From CAWAQA01 sp963784065 (lineage in GTDB: Bacteria; Acidobacteriota; Vicinamibacteria; Vicinamibacterales; UBA2999), in assembly GCA_963784065.1 (NCBI GenBank), contig CAWAQA010000003.1:310001-374000 (forward strand): DNA of 64,000 bases, given 5' to 3'. Position 1 is the first letter of the stretch. Every line of letters begins with the position of its first letter. The notes beneath the pieces are model-generated. The model was given only the letters and a program-made list of their open reading frames with translations. It ran no database searches and was not told where the DNA came from. A program made the translations under genes and the position numbers. Below, in pieces: positions 17,409 to 27,309 of the stretch.

Positions 17409-19254
17409 CTACCGTTCGGCGCGGGTCTGCTGTCCCGCCGTGCCGGGGAACTGCAGCCGCACGATCTTGTTCGTCCGGTTGTAAGGCGCCCACACGGTCG
17501 GCGGGCTCGTCCGATTGTCCACCTGCACGTGCCGGATCTCGGTGCCGCGCGTCGGCAGGCGGTATTCGGTGAACCGTTCGGTCTTCGGATCGAACTTCGT
17601 CAGCACGTCATGGTTCATCGTGTTGATCCAGACATTGCCGTTCTTGTCCACGGCCGTCGCGTACGGCGAGCTGTACGGCGTCGGAAGCTCGTACTCCTTG
17701 ACCTCATTGGTCTTCGTGTTGATCCGGGCCAGCCGATCGCTCGTGTACATGGCCACCCATATCAGGTCGGCGTTCGGATCGGCGGCGAGGCGCCGCGGCG
17801 CTTTCTGTCCCGGCGGCGCGCTGTTCTGGCCGCCACGCACCGTCAGCCTGCGCTGCCGATCGATCTCGGTAACCTCTGGCGTGACGAGCGGTGCCATGTT
17901 GACGGCGGTGACCTGTCCGGTTCGGCCGTCTACTTTCAGGAGGCGATCCAGGCCCGGATTGGTGACCCACGCGTTGTCGTCCCTGTCGACGGCCACGCCA
18001 TACGTGCCCCAGCCCCCGCATTCGCTTCCACAGAATCCTTCCGGAGCCGGGGGACCTTCGTAGTGCGTGTACTGGCCGGTTGCCAGGTCAAGCTTGATGG
18101 CGCCGTTGGTGGACGTGGCCCACGGATTACCCTTCGAATCGACGTCGAGCGTTCCGCCCACCGCCGGTCTCATCCCCGCCTGGCGCGGGAAACTCTTCAG
18201 CTCTCCCGTCCGCGAATCCAGCATCGCGAAGTTGCCGTCCTCGCCGGTCGCCCACACCTTGCCCACGTGATCGACGACGACGCTGTGCGTGCCGATCGAC
18301 TTGCCGTGCTCATCCTTGAGGGCATAGTCGGTGACCTTTCCGGTGGCCGGGTCCAGCTTCGCGAACGTACGCTCGGGCACCATGTCGTCGGCCATCCACA
18401 CGATGCCGGCGGCATCCACCCAGACATCGTGCGCCGCACGGCCGACGATCCGCGACGGCGTGCCGAGGGACCAGTCGCTGCCGTTGTCGAAGTGGAGCGG
18501 CCGGTCGGTGCGTGGAAGATCGAACTCCGTGATCACCACCTGCGTCGCTTCGCCGGTCGGGCGAGGCAACAGCTTGAGGTTGCTCAGCTCCGTCGCTCCG
18601 CGAGCGCGACCGAGGTACTCGGACAGCTCGTCCCTGTAGGCCGCGATCATCTTGTTGCCCGGCCGATCCTGCGTCGGCCGCAGCCCGGGAACGGGAACGC
18701 CGGAGCTCGGGAACACGGTCATCAGGTCGACGAGAATGCCCCAGCCGTGCGCGTCCCACCGGTTCTGCAGCGCGTAGCTCGCCGTATGGCACCCGGTGCA
18801 GTTGTTCTTGAACGCGTGCACCATCCGGCGATCCGCCGCCGTGCCCTGCGGCAGATTCTGCAGGGTACTCGACGCCGGACATCTGCTTCACCGTCCGGCT
18901 CGCGTCGCGGTTGGGTGTCAGCGTGAAGTTGCGATCGGCGCGCGCACCAGCAAGGGCGAACTCGGCCCGGCCGGCCTCGAAGCCGACCGCCTGCGCCCAG
19001 ACCTTGTACTGGCCCGCATCAAGCGACGGGAACACGTAGTTGCCCTGCCGGTCGGTGAACACCGACGTGGTAAAGCTCCTGTCGGACGCGCGCGCCGACA
19101 CGAGCACGCCTTCCATGGCCGCGCCGTCGGAGGACTTGATATTGCCCTGGATGGCGCCGGCACCCCTGGCGGACTGCGCCGCCGGGGTGGTCCACAACCC
19201 CGCCAGAACCAGGACCGTTCCAAGCACTACAGACAGCCACTTCGACTTGGACAT
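17409..19254 (-). CDS. Secreted multidomain protein: carboxypeptidase-regulatory-like domain, c-type heme site and Vgb-like propeller
   Basis: About 614 residues after joining frames. Starts MSKSKWLSVVLGTVLVLAGL (signal peptide). Residues ~30-120 are a Cna-B/CarboxypepD-regulatory-like domain (GAIQGNIKSSDGAAMEGVLV, then DRQGNYVFPSLDAGQYKVWA). A single heme motif CTGCH follows at about residue 150, and the remainder is a virginiamycin-B-lyase-like propeller (THSVVVDHVGKVWATGEDGN, TYGVAVDRDDNAWVTNPGLD). The frame breaks at 18861-18868, where GAGTACCCTGCAG stands for GAGTACCTGCAG (GVEY-LQNLPQG). It probably pairs with the small cytochrome 15 bp upstream. Function is inferred as periplasmic redox or lyase; substrate unknown. 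Confidence 0.75.
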
Positions 19255-19268
19255 TGGACCTCCGAACA

Positions 19269-19635
19269 TTAAAGCGTTTTGAGATAGGCCATCAGCTCTT
19301 CGAATTCCGCCGGGGTGAAGTTGTAGCGGAAGCCCGGCATCCTCGAGGAGCCTTGCTGAATGAAACCGCGCACGGCTTTTTCCCGCTCCGGTGTCGCACT
19401 CTTCAGCACGCCATCCAGGCGTGGAGCCATCGGCTCGTACTTGTCGTCCTTGACGATGCGTCCCACGTGGCACAGCGAGCAGCGCTGGTAGAACCAGGCC
19501 TCGCCGCGACCGCCCGCCCCGCTGCCCGCGGCGGCCGTTGGCGCCTGGGTGGACACGTCCGTGGGCAACACCAGCCCGAACGCGGCGACGCCAGACGAGC
19601 GCCGCCACGGCTTGGTACCAACTTTTTCTGGTCAT
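19269..19635 (-). CDS. Small exported cytochrome c (frame change in the signal peptide)
   Basis: About 121 residues. MTRKSWYQAVAALVW begins a signal peptide from the ATG at 19635; with one base removed near 19600 it continues AAFGLVLPTDVSTQA and then the mature part. The heme-binding motif is CSLCH, and the axial Met is likely in SSRMPGFRYNFTPAEFEEL, the standard end of class I cytochromes. It would act in the periplasm as electron carrier for the neighbouring heme-propeller protein, whose start follows 15 bp downstream. Confidence 0.8.
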
Positions 19636-19708
19636 CCTCGTATCCTCTGTTCCGCGGTGGACGCGGAATGAGGCGGCCGTCCGCCTCATTCACGCGCCTT
19701 CATCCGTG

Positions 19709-22625
19709 TCAGAACGCCAGGCGGAACCCTACCTGCAGCATGCGCGGCTGGTAGGCGACGTTCGAGTTGAACGACGGGCTGCCGAACTGCGGGCTGCTCT
19801 GCGCCGTCGTGTACGACCCGTAGTTTTCGTGGTTGAACAGGTTGAACACCTCCACCATGCCGTCGATCGCGGAGCGCCCGATGAGCGAGAACCGCTTCTG
19901 CAGCCGCACGTCCACGCGATGCACGGGCGCACCTGTCAGACTGTTGCGCTCGACGACCCCGCCGCCGGCGGTCGCCGGACGCGCGCGCAGGCTTCCGACC
20001 GTGCCGCCAGTGTTCAGCGCGTCGCCGCCGAAGGTGGTTTCGAACCGCTGCCCCGATCCGAAGAAGTACAGGCCGCTCAACTGGAACCCATACCCTGCCT
20101 GCCAGATGCCGTTGAACACGGCGCGGTGCCGCTGGTCGGTGATCGCGAACCCGTATTCCGAACCGAGCGGCTCGCGCACGGCGAAGGCGACCGGGTTCAG
20201 GACGCCGCTCCAGGGAACCGGCGTGCCATCCCAGAAGCCGGAGAACGTGTAGGTGGCCGAACCCTGCCAGCGGTTGCTCATCCGCTTGGTGAGCGACGCC
20301 TCGAGGCCGTGGTAGTTGTTGCGGCCATCGAAGATGTCCATCGGCACCTGCGCCCACTCGGGGTACGGACGAAGGTTGACATTGGTGAACGGATTGTTCA
20401 GCCCGGTCGCCTCGTTGTACGTGAGGTTGATGTTATACCCGGTCACGCGGTCCCTGCGGCCGCCGGTGAACGAGTAGTCGACCGTCACACCCATGGTGTT
20501 GCCGAGCTGCCGCTGCACGCCGATCGACGTCTGGTAGCTGTAGGGCGACTCGGCGTCGGGCGGCACGATCGTCTGCCCGAGCGCCCGCCGGATGCAGCCG
20601 GGGACGAAGTTGACGTTGCAGAAGACCTGCTCGAGATCCTCGGCGTTCGGCAGCGGACCGTTCCACGGGTTGACCGCGAAATCGGCGCGCCCGTCATAGA
20701 GCGCCGAGAGCACCCGCTGGACGTTGGCGAAGCGGATCGGATGCGCCACCTGGTTGATGAGCCAGGCGTAATACTTTCCGACCCCGCCGCGAATCACCGT
20801 GCGATCGTTCAGGCTGTAGGCAAACCCGACGCGCGGCACCACGTTGTCGGTGTCGAGCGGCCGGTTGGCCTCGAGGAACGGCTCCACGGCCAGCTCGTTC
20901 GCAAAGGTGTCGGTCTCGACGTCGTAGCGCACGCCGAGGTTCAGCGTCAGGCGTGAGCTGATCTGCCAGTCGTCCTGCAACCACGTGGCGAAGATGTTGC
21001 GCGGACTGTGGATGGTGCAGTTCCCGAACGACGTCCGGTACTCGCGCGAGATCGGCGACAGCGCGGCGAGGTTCCAGGTGCTTGGATCGTCCCAGACCGG
21101 GAACAGTTGCTCGAGATTGGCCGGCACCGGGCCGTTGTCGGCGATCAGGTTGCCGCGCAGCACGTTACACCAGTCGTGCCACGTCTGGTACTTCAGGGTA
21201 CTCGCCTCCCAGCCGGATGTCGTGCCGGCCGCCCTTGTTCACGGAGAAGGAGAAGTCGTCGCGCAGCGTGTAGACGTCCTGGCCGATGAACTGCGGAAAG
21301 TTCGTCCCGCCTCCGATGTTGAACCCGCGCAGCGTGATGACCGGCGGATACTGCCGTTCGTTGGCGAGCGGATTCCGCGCGCCATTCAGCGTCGACGAGT
21401 TCCAGGGAACGTTCGGCTCCATCTGCCACCGGTTTGCCGCCCACCCCGCCTTGAGCTCGTTGAACGCGCGGTTGCTCAAGACGCGCGTCAGCGTTCCCTG
21501 CAGCGCCTCGGCGTACTTGTCGAACCTGATCTGATTGATGGGATGGTTCACCGCCCCGCCGACCGTCGGCTGCGTGTTGTCGATCGGCTGGAAGTCCCTC
21601 CACATGTAGCCGGACACACTCAGGCGCATCTCGTTCGACAGCTGCGCGTCCACGCGCAGGTTCGGCTTGTGCTGCGTCCGGACCGACTCGAGATCGACGT
21701 TGAAGCTCGGATACGGCGTGTTGTGCGTGACGGTCGATGGCTCCCGCTCGTACTCGTAGTTGAAGAAGTAGTGGAGCCGATCCCGCCGGATGGGTCCGCC
21801 GATGCTCGTCGACAGCTGCTGGTTCGCGTACGGCAGCACGCGGCGCTGGATGAAATCCTCGGCGTTCAGGTTGTCGTGGCGGAAATACCCCGAGAAGGAG
21901 CCCGCCATCGTGTTGGTGCCCGACTTGGTGATGACGTTCACCTGCGCGCCCGAGGAGCGGCCCTGCGTCGCGTCGAAACGGTTGGAAATGAACTGGAACT
22001 CCGCGATGGCGTCCCGGCCGAAGCTTGGCTGCCGGTTGGCGCCGCCGCAGCAGTTGTTGGTCACCTGCATGCCGTCGACGTTGAGCTGCACGGTCCCGAG
22101 CGCCGTGGTCACCGGCAGGCCGCCGGGGTCTGTGTGATTGGCCCGGTTGCCGGGCGCCAGCAGGGTCAAATCCAGGAAGTTCCGGCCGAGCACCGGGAGC
22201 TCCTGCATCTGCCGGGAATCGATGTTCCCTCCCAGCTGCGAGGAGCTGACATTGACGAGCGGCGCCTCCCCGGTCACCGTGACCGTTTCCGTGACGGTGG
22301 AGGGCGACATCTCGAGATTCAGCACGACCTGCTGCCCCACGAGGACCTCGAGTCCGGTCCGCGTGACAATGGAAAATCCCTGCAGTTCCGCTGTGATTCG
22401 ATAGGCGCCGATGCGCACGGGGATTCGGAACCCGCCGCGTTCATCGGTAAATGTCTCGAATTGAGTACCGGTTGCCTCGTGCACCGCACGAACGACAACA
22501 CCGGGGAGCACGCCCGCCGTAGTGTCTCTGATAGTTCCGCCGATTGTCGCTTCCTGCGCAAGCCCGACGCCAGGCAGGGCCAGGAATGCGACTACTGCGA
22601 ACGCCCAACCAAGCACGCGTCCCAT
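19709..22625 (-). CDS. TonB-dependent outer-membrane receptor, acidobacterial type (one frame change)
   Basis: About 970 residues. A signal peptide (MGRVLGWAFAVVAFLALPGV) is followed by an N-terminal Cna-B/carboxypeptidase-regulatory-like domain (GTIRDTTAGVLPGVVVRAVH). The plug domain has TETVTVTGEAPLVN and DIDSR-type sequence (LGGNIDSRQMQELPVLGRNF, GSGTNTMAGSF-like ITKSGTNTMAG). The large beta-barrel ends with the aromatic residue pattern VGFRLAF. It likely imports a large substrate through the outer membrane. The frame breaks at 21194-21201: GAGTACCCTGAAG for GAGTACCTGAAG (GGEY-LKYQTWHDW). Ribosome site GAGGAAGG precedes the start. Confidence 0.9.
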
Positions 22626-22724
22626 CGGTCGTATCCTTCCTCGAGGTCATCCCCCGCCGAAAGAAGTGGGTCGAAACTGTCGTGAACGAATCAGATCAGG
22701 CGAACGCGATTGCTGCCACACCTC

Positions 22725-23538
22725 CTACTTCCACAGACACGCCATGTGCTCGACCAGTTCGATGCGAACACCTCCCGGCCCTTCGACGTAGGCGGTGCGG
22801 TGGCCGTTGGCATTGGGTTTCGGCTGCGGTTCAGCCGTGAAGGTCACGCTCTTGCCCTTGAGATCGGCGGCGGTGGCGTCGATGCTCGCCGGTCCCCATC
22901 CGAGGTGATCGATCGCGCGTCCCCGGCTGGGGGCCTTGCCGTCGCCTTTCAGCACGATCAGGTACATGCCGCCGTACTTCAGCGCGTCCACGCGTCCGCG
23001 CAGCTTGGTGCGTTCGCCGCCGAAGGCGGTCATGTACCACTTCAGGCTCTCCTCGGGATTGGGGACGCGCAGGGCAATGTGATGGAAGCCGAGCCGATCC
23101 CGGTCTTCGACGAGCTCGATGTTCACGCCCCATGGATCGACGACGACCGCCTGTTTCCACAGCCCGGGCACGTCGTGCACCGGCGCGCGCACGGTCGCGC
23201 CCGCCGCTTCGAGCTCCTCGAGCTTCGCCTGGATGTCGGGAAACGAGAACCCGACGCCGTCGATCACGCTGCCCTCGCTCGGCGGCGCGTCAGGCGCCTT
23301 GATGAAGAGGAACTGGACGGGGCGCGGCCCGCGGCCCGTCCACGGACTCGAATGCGACCCGTTCGGCCGATTCACCGGCGATGCCGCCGAGATTCTTCTT
23401 GTACCAGTCGAGCGCCTTTTCAGGATCGGGCGCGGCCATGTGGACATGGTCGTAGGGAAGCGTTCGCGGCGCTTGTGCCCGAACCGGGACGCCGAACAGG
23501 ACGACGAGCACGCTGCCCAGAACCGGAAGCACTCTCAT
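22725..23538 (-). CDS. Exported protein with two VOC (glyoxalase-fold) domains (frame change)
   Basis: About 270 residues. The signal peptide MRVLPVLGSVLVVLFGVPVR starts at 23538. The first VOC module begins LPYDHVHMAAPDPEKALDWY and the second GFHHIALRVPNPEESLKWYM, each with the His of the metal site; the protein ends GGVRIELVEHMACLWK, with a metal-ligand Glu. Frames switch near 23340 at a GGGCCGCGGGCC run. Exported VOC proteins are rarer than cytoplasmic ones. It could be a ring-cleaving dioxygenase, an isomerase or a binding protein; position in the exported cluster suggests it acts on the substrate taken up by the TonB receptor. Confidence 0.78.
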
Positions 23539-23599
23539 GGAGTCCCCCTCGCCGCAAACGTGGCCGCACCGGAAATTTACGAGGTCGTGCGCGACGACA

Positions 23600-24445
23600 T
23601 CACCACTCGAGGCCGAAGACCGTGTGCACCGCCTTGTTGCCCTCGCAGACCGCGCTCTCCCACTGTTCCTGCGGCATGTTGCGTCCGAGCGTCACCGCCA
23701 GCTTCCACGGCTTCGTGTACACCTTCGGGTCCTCGATCGTCGCGACGTAGTTGATCTGCTTGGGGTCGGCAAAGGTCCAGCGCTCGACGATGCGCATGGC
23801 ATCGCTATGGAAGCTGCCGACGATGTCGAACCACGTCCTGGCGTTGTGGTTGGTCACCTCGACCACGAGCGTATTGCCTTCCCAGCGCCCGCGCGAGTCG
23901 CCCATCCACAGCTTGAAGGTGTCGCCGAGCGGCGGACGCCCGTCGAGATAGATCACCCGGTAGTGGTGCCCGAACTCGTGCAGGATGGTGATGTACTTCG
24001 GGGTCTGGATAATCCGCATGTTCCCCTGGTAGTTGATGCGGGGGACACCTTCCTGGAAACAGCGCGAGACGGGATCGAAGTTATCCGGCTTGGCCGGCTT
24101 CTCGTGTTGTGCGTGGTGAAAGGCGGCTCGTTCCGCCGCCCACGGCTGGTAGGGGATTTTTCCGTCCGGCGGATCGATGATCGGCTTGCCGAACTGCGGC
24201 GCCTGGCCGCCGATTTGGGTGTGCTCGTGGCGATCGATTGAACCGGCCTGGATACTGTAAGTCGTGATGTCGCTCCGCTGCCCCCAGTAGCCCTGGATAT
24301 CGGGCTGGCCGTCCGGGGTGCGAGGCGGGTCCCACCGCTTCTCGGCCGGTGCCGATTCCTGGCCCGCAATGAACGACGGCGCCAACAACACCCCTGCGAT
24401 CACCGCGACGGCCGCAACCATTGAACGGTAGCATCGACTAGTCAC
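23600..24445 (-). CDS. Exported 'DGxPD' family protein of unknown function, paralog 1
   Basis: About 281 residues from the GTG at 24445, chosen because AAGGAGGG lies 5-8 bp upstream; a Met at 24421 is also possible. Signal peptide MVAAVAVIAGVLLAPSFIAG. Shared blocks with the next gene are DGQPDIQGYW, IPYQPWA, CFQEGVPR, IIQTPKYITILHE, the IYLDGRPP block, KLWMGDSRGRWEGNTLVVEV, TWFDIVGSFHSD and PKVYTKPWK. The family is common as 'hypothetical protein' in Acidobacteriota and some Proteobacteria, next to TonB receptors. No catalytic motif is recognised; conserved His, Glu, Trp and Asp hint at a metal or sugar-binding beta-rich fold, as inference only. Confidence 0.75.
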   Translation of the reverse strand: MTSRCYRSMVAAVAVIAGVLLAPSFIAGQESAPAEKRWDPPRTPDGQPDIQGYWGQRSDITTYSIQAGSIDRHEHTQIGGQAPQFGKPIIDPPDGKIPYQPWAAERAAFHHAQHEKPAKPDNFDPVSRCFQEGVPRINYQGNMRIIQTPKYITILHEFGHHYRVIYLDGRPPLGDTFKLWMGDSRGRWEGNTLVVEVTNHNARTWFDIVGSFHSDAMRIVERWTFADPKQINYVATIEDPKVYTKPWKLAVTLGRNMPQEQWESAVCEGNKAVHTVFGLEW

Positions 24446-24510
24446 GCGAACCCTCCTTCTGGGCCACATGCGTTACCCGCCGGCTCGATGTGTGTCCGTG
24501 TCTCCTGGCG

Positions 24511-25323
24511 TCACCTTTCCGGTAGCTTGTCTTTGGCCCGCGTGCCGACGGCGACGCCGTCGAACGCGTAGCAGGCGAACTCGAGCAGCTGGAAATTGGG
24601 CTCCTTGCGACGATAGAGGAGCATGTTCATCTTCCACGGGCGCGTGAACACCTTGGCGTCGTCGACGGTCGCCTCGTAGTTGATCGTGTCGCGATCGACG
24701 AAGGTATAGCGCTCCGTCAACTGCATCTGCTCGCTGTGGAAATTCCCGGCCCGGTCGAACCATGTGTCGGGCCCGAAATGCTTCACGCTGACGACGAGCG
24801 TGTCGCCCTCCCACCGGCCGCGTGAGTCACCCATCCACCACTCGATCGGTCCATCCGGATGCGGCGTACCGTCGACGTAAATATGGCGAATCGCATGCAC
24901 GTACTCGTGGAGCATGCCGATGTAGGCTGGCGTCTGGACGATCTGGAAGGGAAAAGGCATGTACATCACGCGCGGCACGCCCGGCAGGTAACAGTTGGTT
25001 TCCGGGTCGGCGGTCATCCGGTTCTTGTAGTTCTCCTCCTTCTTGGTGCGCGCCCACGGCTGATACGGGATCTCGTTGCCTTCCACGATGCCGCGGCTTG
25101 CCGGTATGCCGAGCCACGGCACCCCGGCGGGGCCCGGTTCGGCATTCTGGTCCTGGATATTCCAGGCGGCGTGGTTCATGACCTGCCAGATGCCTGACAG
25201 GTCCGGGCGGCCGTCCGATGCCCGGGGCAGCCCCTGGGGGGCGGGCGCCTGACCGACGGCGGGTGCCGGTAACAAGGAGAGAAACGACGCCAGGACAACC
25301 CGCCGGGTGAGCCGACTCTTCAT
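24511..25323 (-). CDS. Exported 'DGxPD' family protein of unknown function, paralog 2
   Basis: 270 residues from the ATG at 25323, with a strong ribosome site GAGGAGG just upstream. Signal peptide MKSRLTRRVVLASFLSLLPA. It is a diverged paralog of the gene downstream: DGRPDLSGIW, NEIPYQPWA, CYLPGVPR, IVQTPAYIGMLHE, HIYVDGTPHP, EWWMGDSRGRWEGDTLVVSV, TWFDRAGNFHSE, AKVFTRPWK. It is the first gene after the promoter at 25436-25408 and so heads the exported cluster. Tandem placement suggests duplication and perhaps a heteromer. Function unknown. Confidence 0.77.
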   Translation of the reverse strand: MKSRLTRRVVLASFLSLLPAPAVGQAPAPQGLPRASDGRPDLSGIWQVMNHAAWNIQDQNAEPGPAGVPWLGIPASRGIVEGNEIPYQPWARTKKEENYKNRMTADPETNCYLPGVPRVMYMPFPFQIVQTPAYIGMLHEYVHAIRHIYVDGTPHPDGPIEWWMGDSRGRWEGDTLVVSVKHFGPDTWFDRAGNFHSEQMQLTERYTFVDRDTINYEATVDDAKVFTRPWKMNMLLYRRKEPNFQLLEFACYAFDGVAVGTRAKDKLPER

Positions 25324-25407
25324 CAGGCCTCCTCGGAACCGTTGCACTCATGACCGCCGGATCATGAGGCGCTGTCGTATAGGCGCAGTTATCTGCGATT
25401 GGCCCGG

Positions 25408-25436
25408 AGTCTAAGAGAGCACGTCGCTGCTGTCAA
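25408..25436 (-). promoter_or_regulatory. Sigma70-type promoter of the exported gene cluster
   Basis: On the minus strand TTGACA (25436-25431), a 17 bp spacer and TAGACT (25413-25408) form a good -35/-10 pair, about 85 bp upstream of paralog 2. The eight genes downstream are all on the same strand, so this may drive the whole run or its first part. Confidence 0.7.
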
Positions 25437-25494
25437 CGTGAGTCCCATAAGTGTCGCCGCGCCATGTTGAGCGGCCCGAACGCGGCACCTGATT

Positions 25495-27263
25495 TCAGAT
25501 TCGCTGAAAGTTTTTCTCGACTTCCCGCCGGGTCAGCCGCAGCATCACCGGCCGGCCGTGCGGGCAGATGGTCGAGTATGCGGTCCGCCGCAGCTCTTCG
25601 AGAATGTGCGCCATCTTTTCCGCGCGTCAGCGGGTAGTTTGCCTTCACCGCGGCGTGGCACGCCATCGTCGCCGCGATGCGCTTGATGGCCGCGTCCACC
25701 CCGGAGCCGCGGTCCAGACCCTCGAGGTCCTCGGCCAGGGCGCGCAGCGCCGGATCGCACTCCTCCCGCTGCAGCAGCGCGGGAAATGCCGACACGCGCA
25801 GGGCGTCGCCGCCGAATTCCTCCACCTCGAACCCGAGCCGCTCGAGATCCGCCGCGTGCGCGACGAGCGCCTGCCGGCCGCTCGGCGAGAGCTCGATGAG
25901 CAATGGGACGAGCAGCCGCTGGCTTTCCAGCCGCCCGCTCGTCAGGCGTTCGGTGATGCGCTCGAACAGGACGCGCTCGTGCGCCACGTGCTGGTCGATG
26001 ATGGCGATCCCCTCTTCGTCCACCGCGATGATGAACGTATCCCGGAACTGGCCGAGGGCAACAAGTGGACGGATGTCCGGTGCAGGCCCGCTCTCGGGCC
26101 GGCTGAAGCCGGCCTCTGCCGTACCCCTCAGCGCGATCGTGGAGGCCGGCTTCAGCCGGCCCGCCGGACGGGGCCGTGGTCCAACGGCTCGGGAACACTG
26201 GCGCGTAAGAGGTCGGGAGCGGCAACGTCGATGACGGTTCGTCGCTGAACCGCGGCGCGTCGAGCTGGAGCTCGGGAGCCGGCCCGCGGCCGAGGGCGTC
26301 GCCGAGCGTACGGCGGATCACCTGGTGGATGTACGACTGGTCGCGAAAGCGGACCTCCGCCTTCGTCGGATGGACGTTGACGTCCACGGCGTCGTGCGGC
26401 ATCTCGATGAACAGGTGCACCTCGGGGCTGCGCTCCTTGATCGAGGCCACGCTGTACGCGTCGATGATCGCGTGCGCGATCGTCCGATCCTTCACCACGC
26501 GCCGGTTGACGAACACGTTCTGCGGCCCGCGGGTCGGCCCCTGCTCCGCCAGCGCCGCGACGTAGCCGATCACCTTGATGTCGCCGCTGTCCCGCCGCAC
26601 GTCGATGAGATCCGGACGATCGCCGTAGAGCTGGTACAGGCGATCGCGGAGCGTTGCCACCGGCGGACACTGGAGGACGGCCCGTCCGGCGCTCGTCAGC
26701 GAGAAGCCGATCTCCGGGTAGCAGAGCGCCAGCTGCGTGACGATCCGGGACACCTGGGCGGACTCGGCGGCGTCGGACTTCAGGAACTTGCGGCGCGCGG
26801 GCAGGTTGTAGAACACGTCGGCCACCTCGATCGCCGTCCCCTCGGGCATGCCCGCTTCGGTGACCGACGCGACGGCGCCGCCATTGACGCGGATCTCGGT
26901 GCCCGAGCCGGCGCCGCGCGCACGCGTCTTCAGCCTGAAATGCGAGACGGAGGCGATGCTCGGCAGCGCCTCGCCGCGGAAGCCGAGCGTCGCGATCCGC
27001 TCGAGGTCGTCGGCATGGCGAATCTTGCTGGTCGCATGCCGCTCGATCGCCAGCCGCGCGTCCTCCGGCCCCATCCCCTCCCCGTCGTCCTCGACACGCA
27101 GGAGCTTCTTGCCGCCCATCTCGATCGTGATTGCGATGCGGCGCGCGCCGGCGTCGATCGAGTTCTCGACCAACTCCTTGACGACGGAGGCGGGGCGCTC
27201 GACGACCTCGCCGGCGGCAATCTGGTTGGCGAGGTCGGCGGGAAGGCGATGGATGGTGCCCAT
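25495..27263 (-). CDS. mutL: DNA mismatch repair protein MutL (frame changes; repeat in linker)
   Basis: About 585 residues after joining frames. The N-terminal GHKL ATPase is complete: IAAGEVVERPASVVKELVEN, DDGEGMGPEDARLAIERHAT, FRGEALPSIASV, and the transducer domain to VHPTKAEVRFRDQ. The C-terminal dimer domain (DQHVAHERVLFERI to FQRI) begins near 26040 in another frame. The QxHAxxE-type motif region reads DQHVAHERVLFE and the end has CPHGRPVMLRLTRREVEKNF. Breaks are near 26080 and 25628. The linker contains two oppositely oriented REP palindromes (26097-26163) coding for GPAEAGLHDRAEG. The end gene order is mutL then the exported cluster promoter 60 bp downstream. Confidence 0.92.
26097..26163. 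repeat. Pair of inverted REP palindromes inside mutL
   Basis: GCCGGCTGAAGCCGGCCTC and its reverse GAGGCCGGCTTCAGCCGGC face each other across ~25 bp, within the variable MutL linker. They are of the same design as the REP array at 37265-37472. Confidence 0.75.
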
Positions 27264-27271
27264 AGATGCCG

Positions 27272-27309
27272 GTCAGCGGACAGCGGGCAGCAGACAGCGG
27301 CAGCTGGCA
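27272..27309. repeat. GGCAGCx heptamer arm between mutL and corA
   Basis: A run of GTCAGCG GACAGCG GGCAGCA GACAGCG GCAGCTG-like units fills the whole gap between corA's stop and mutL's start. No inverted partner was found here. Confidence 0.6.
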
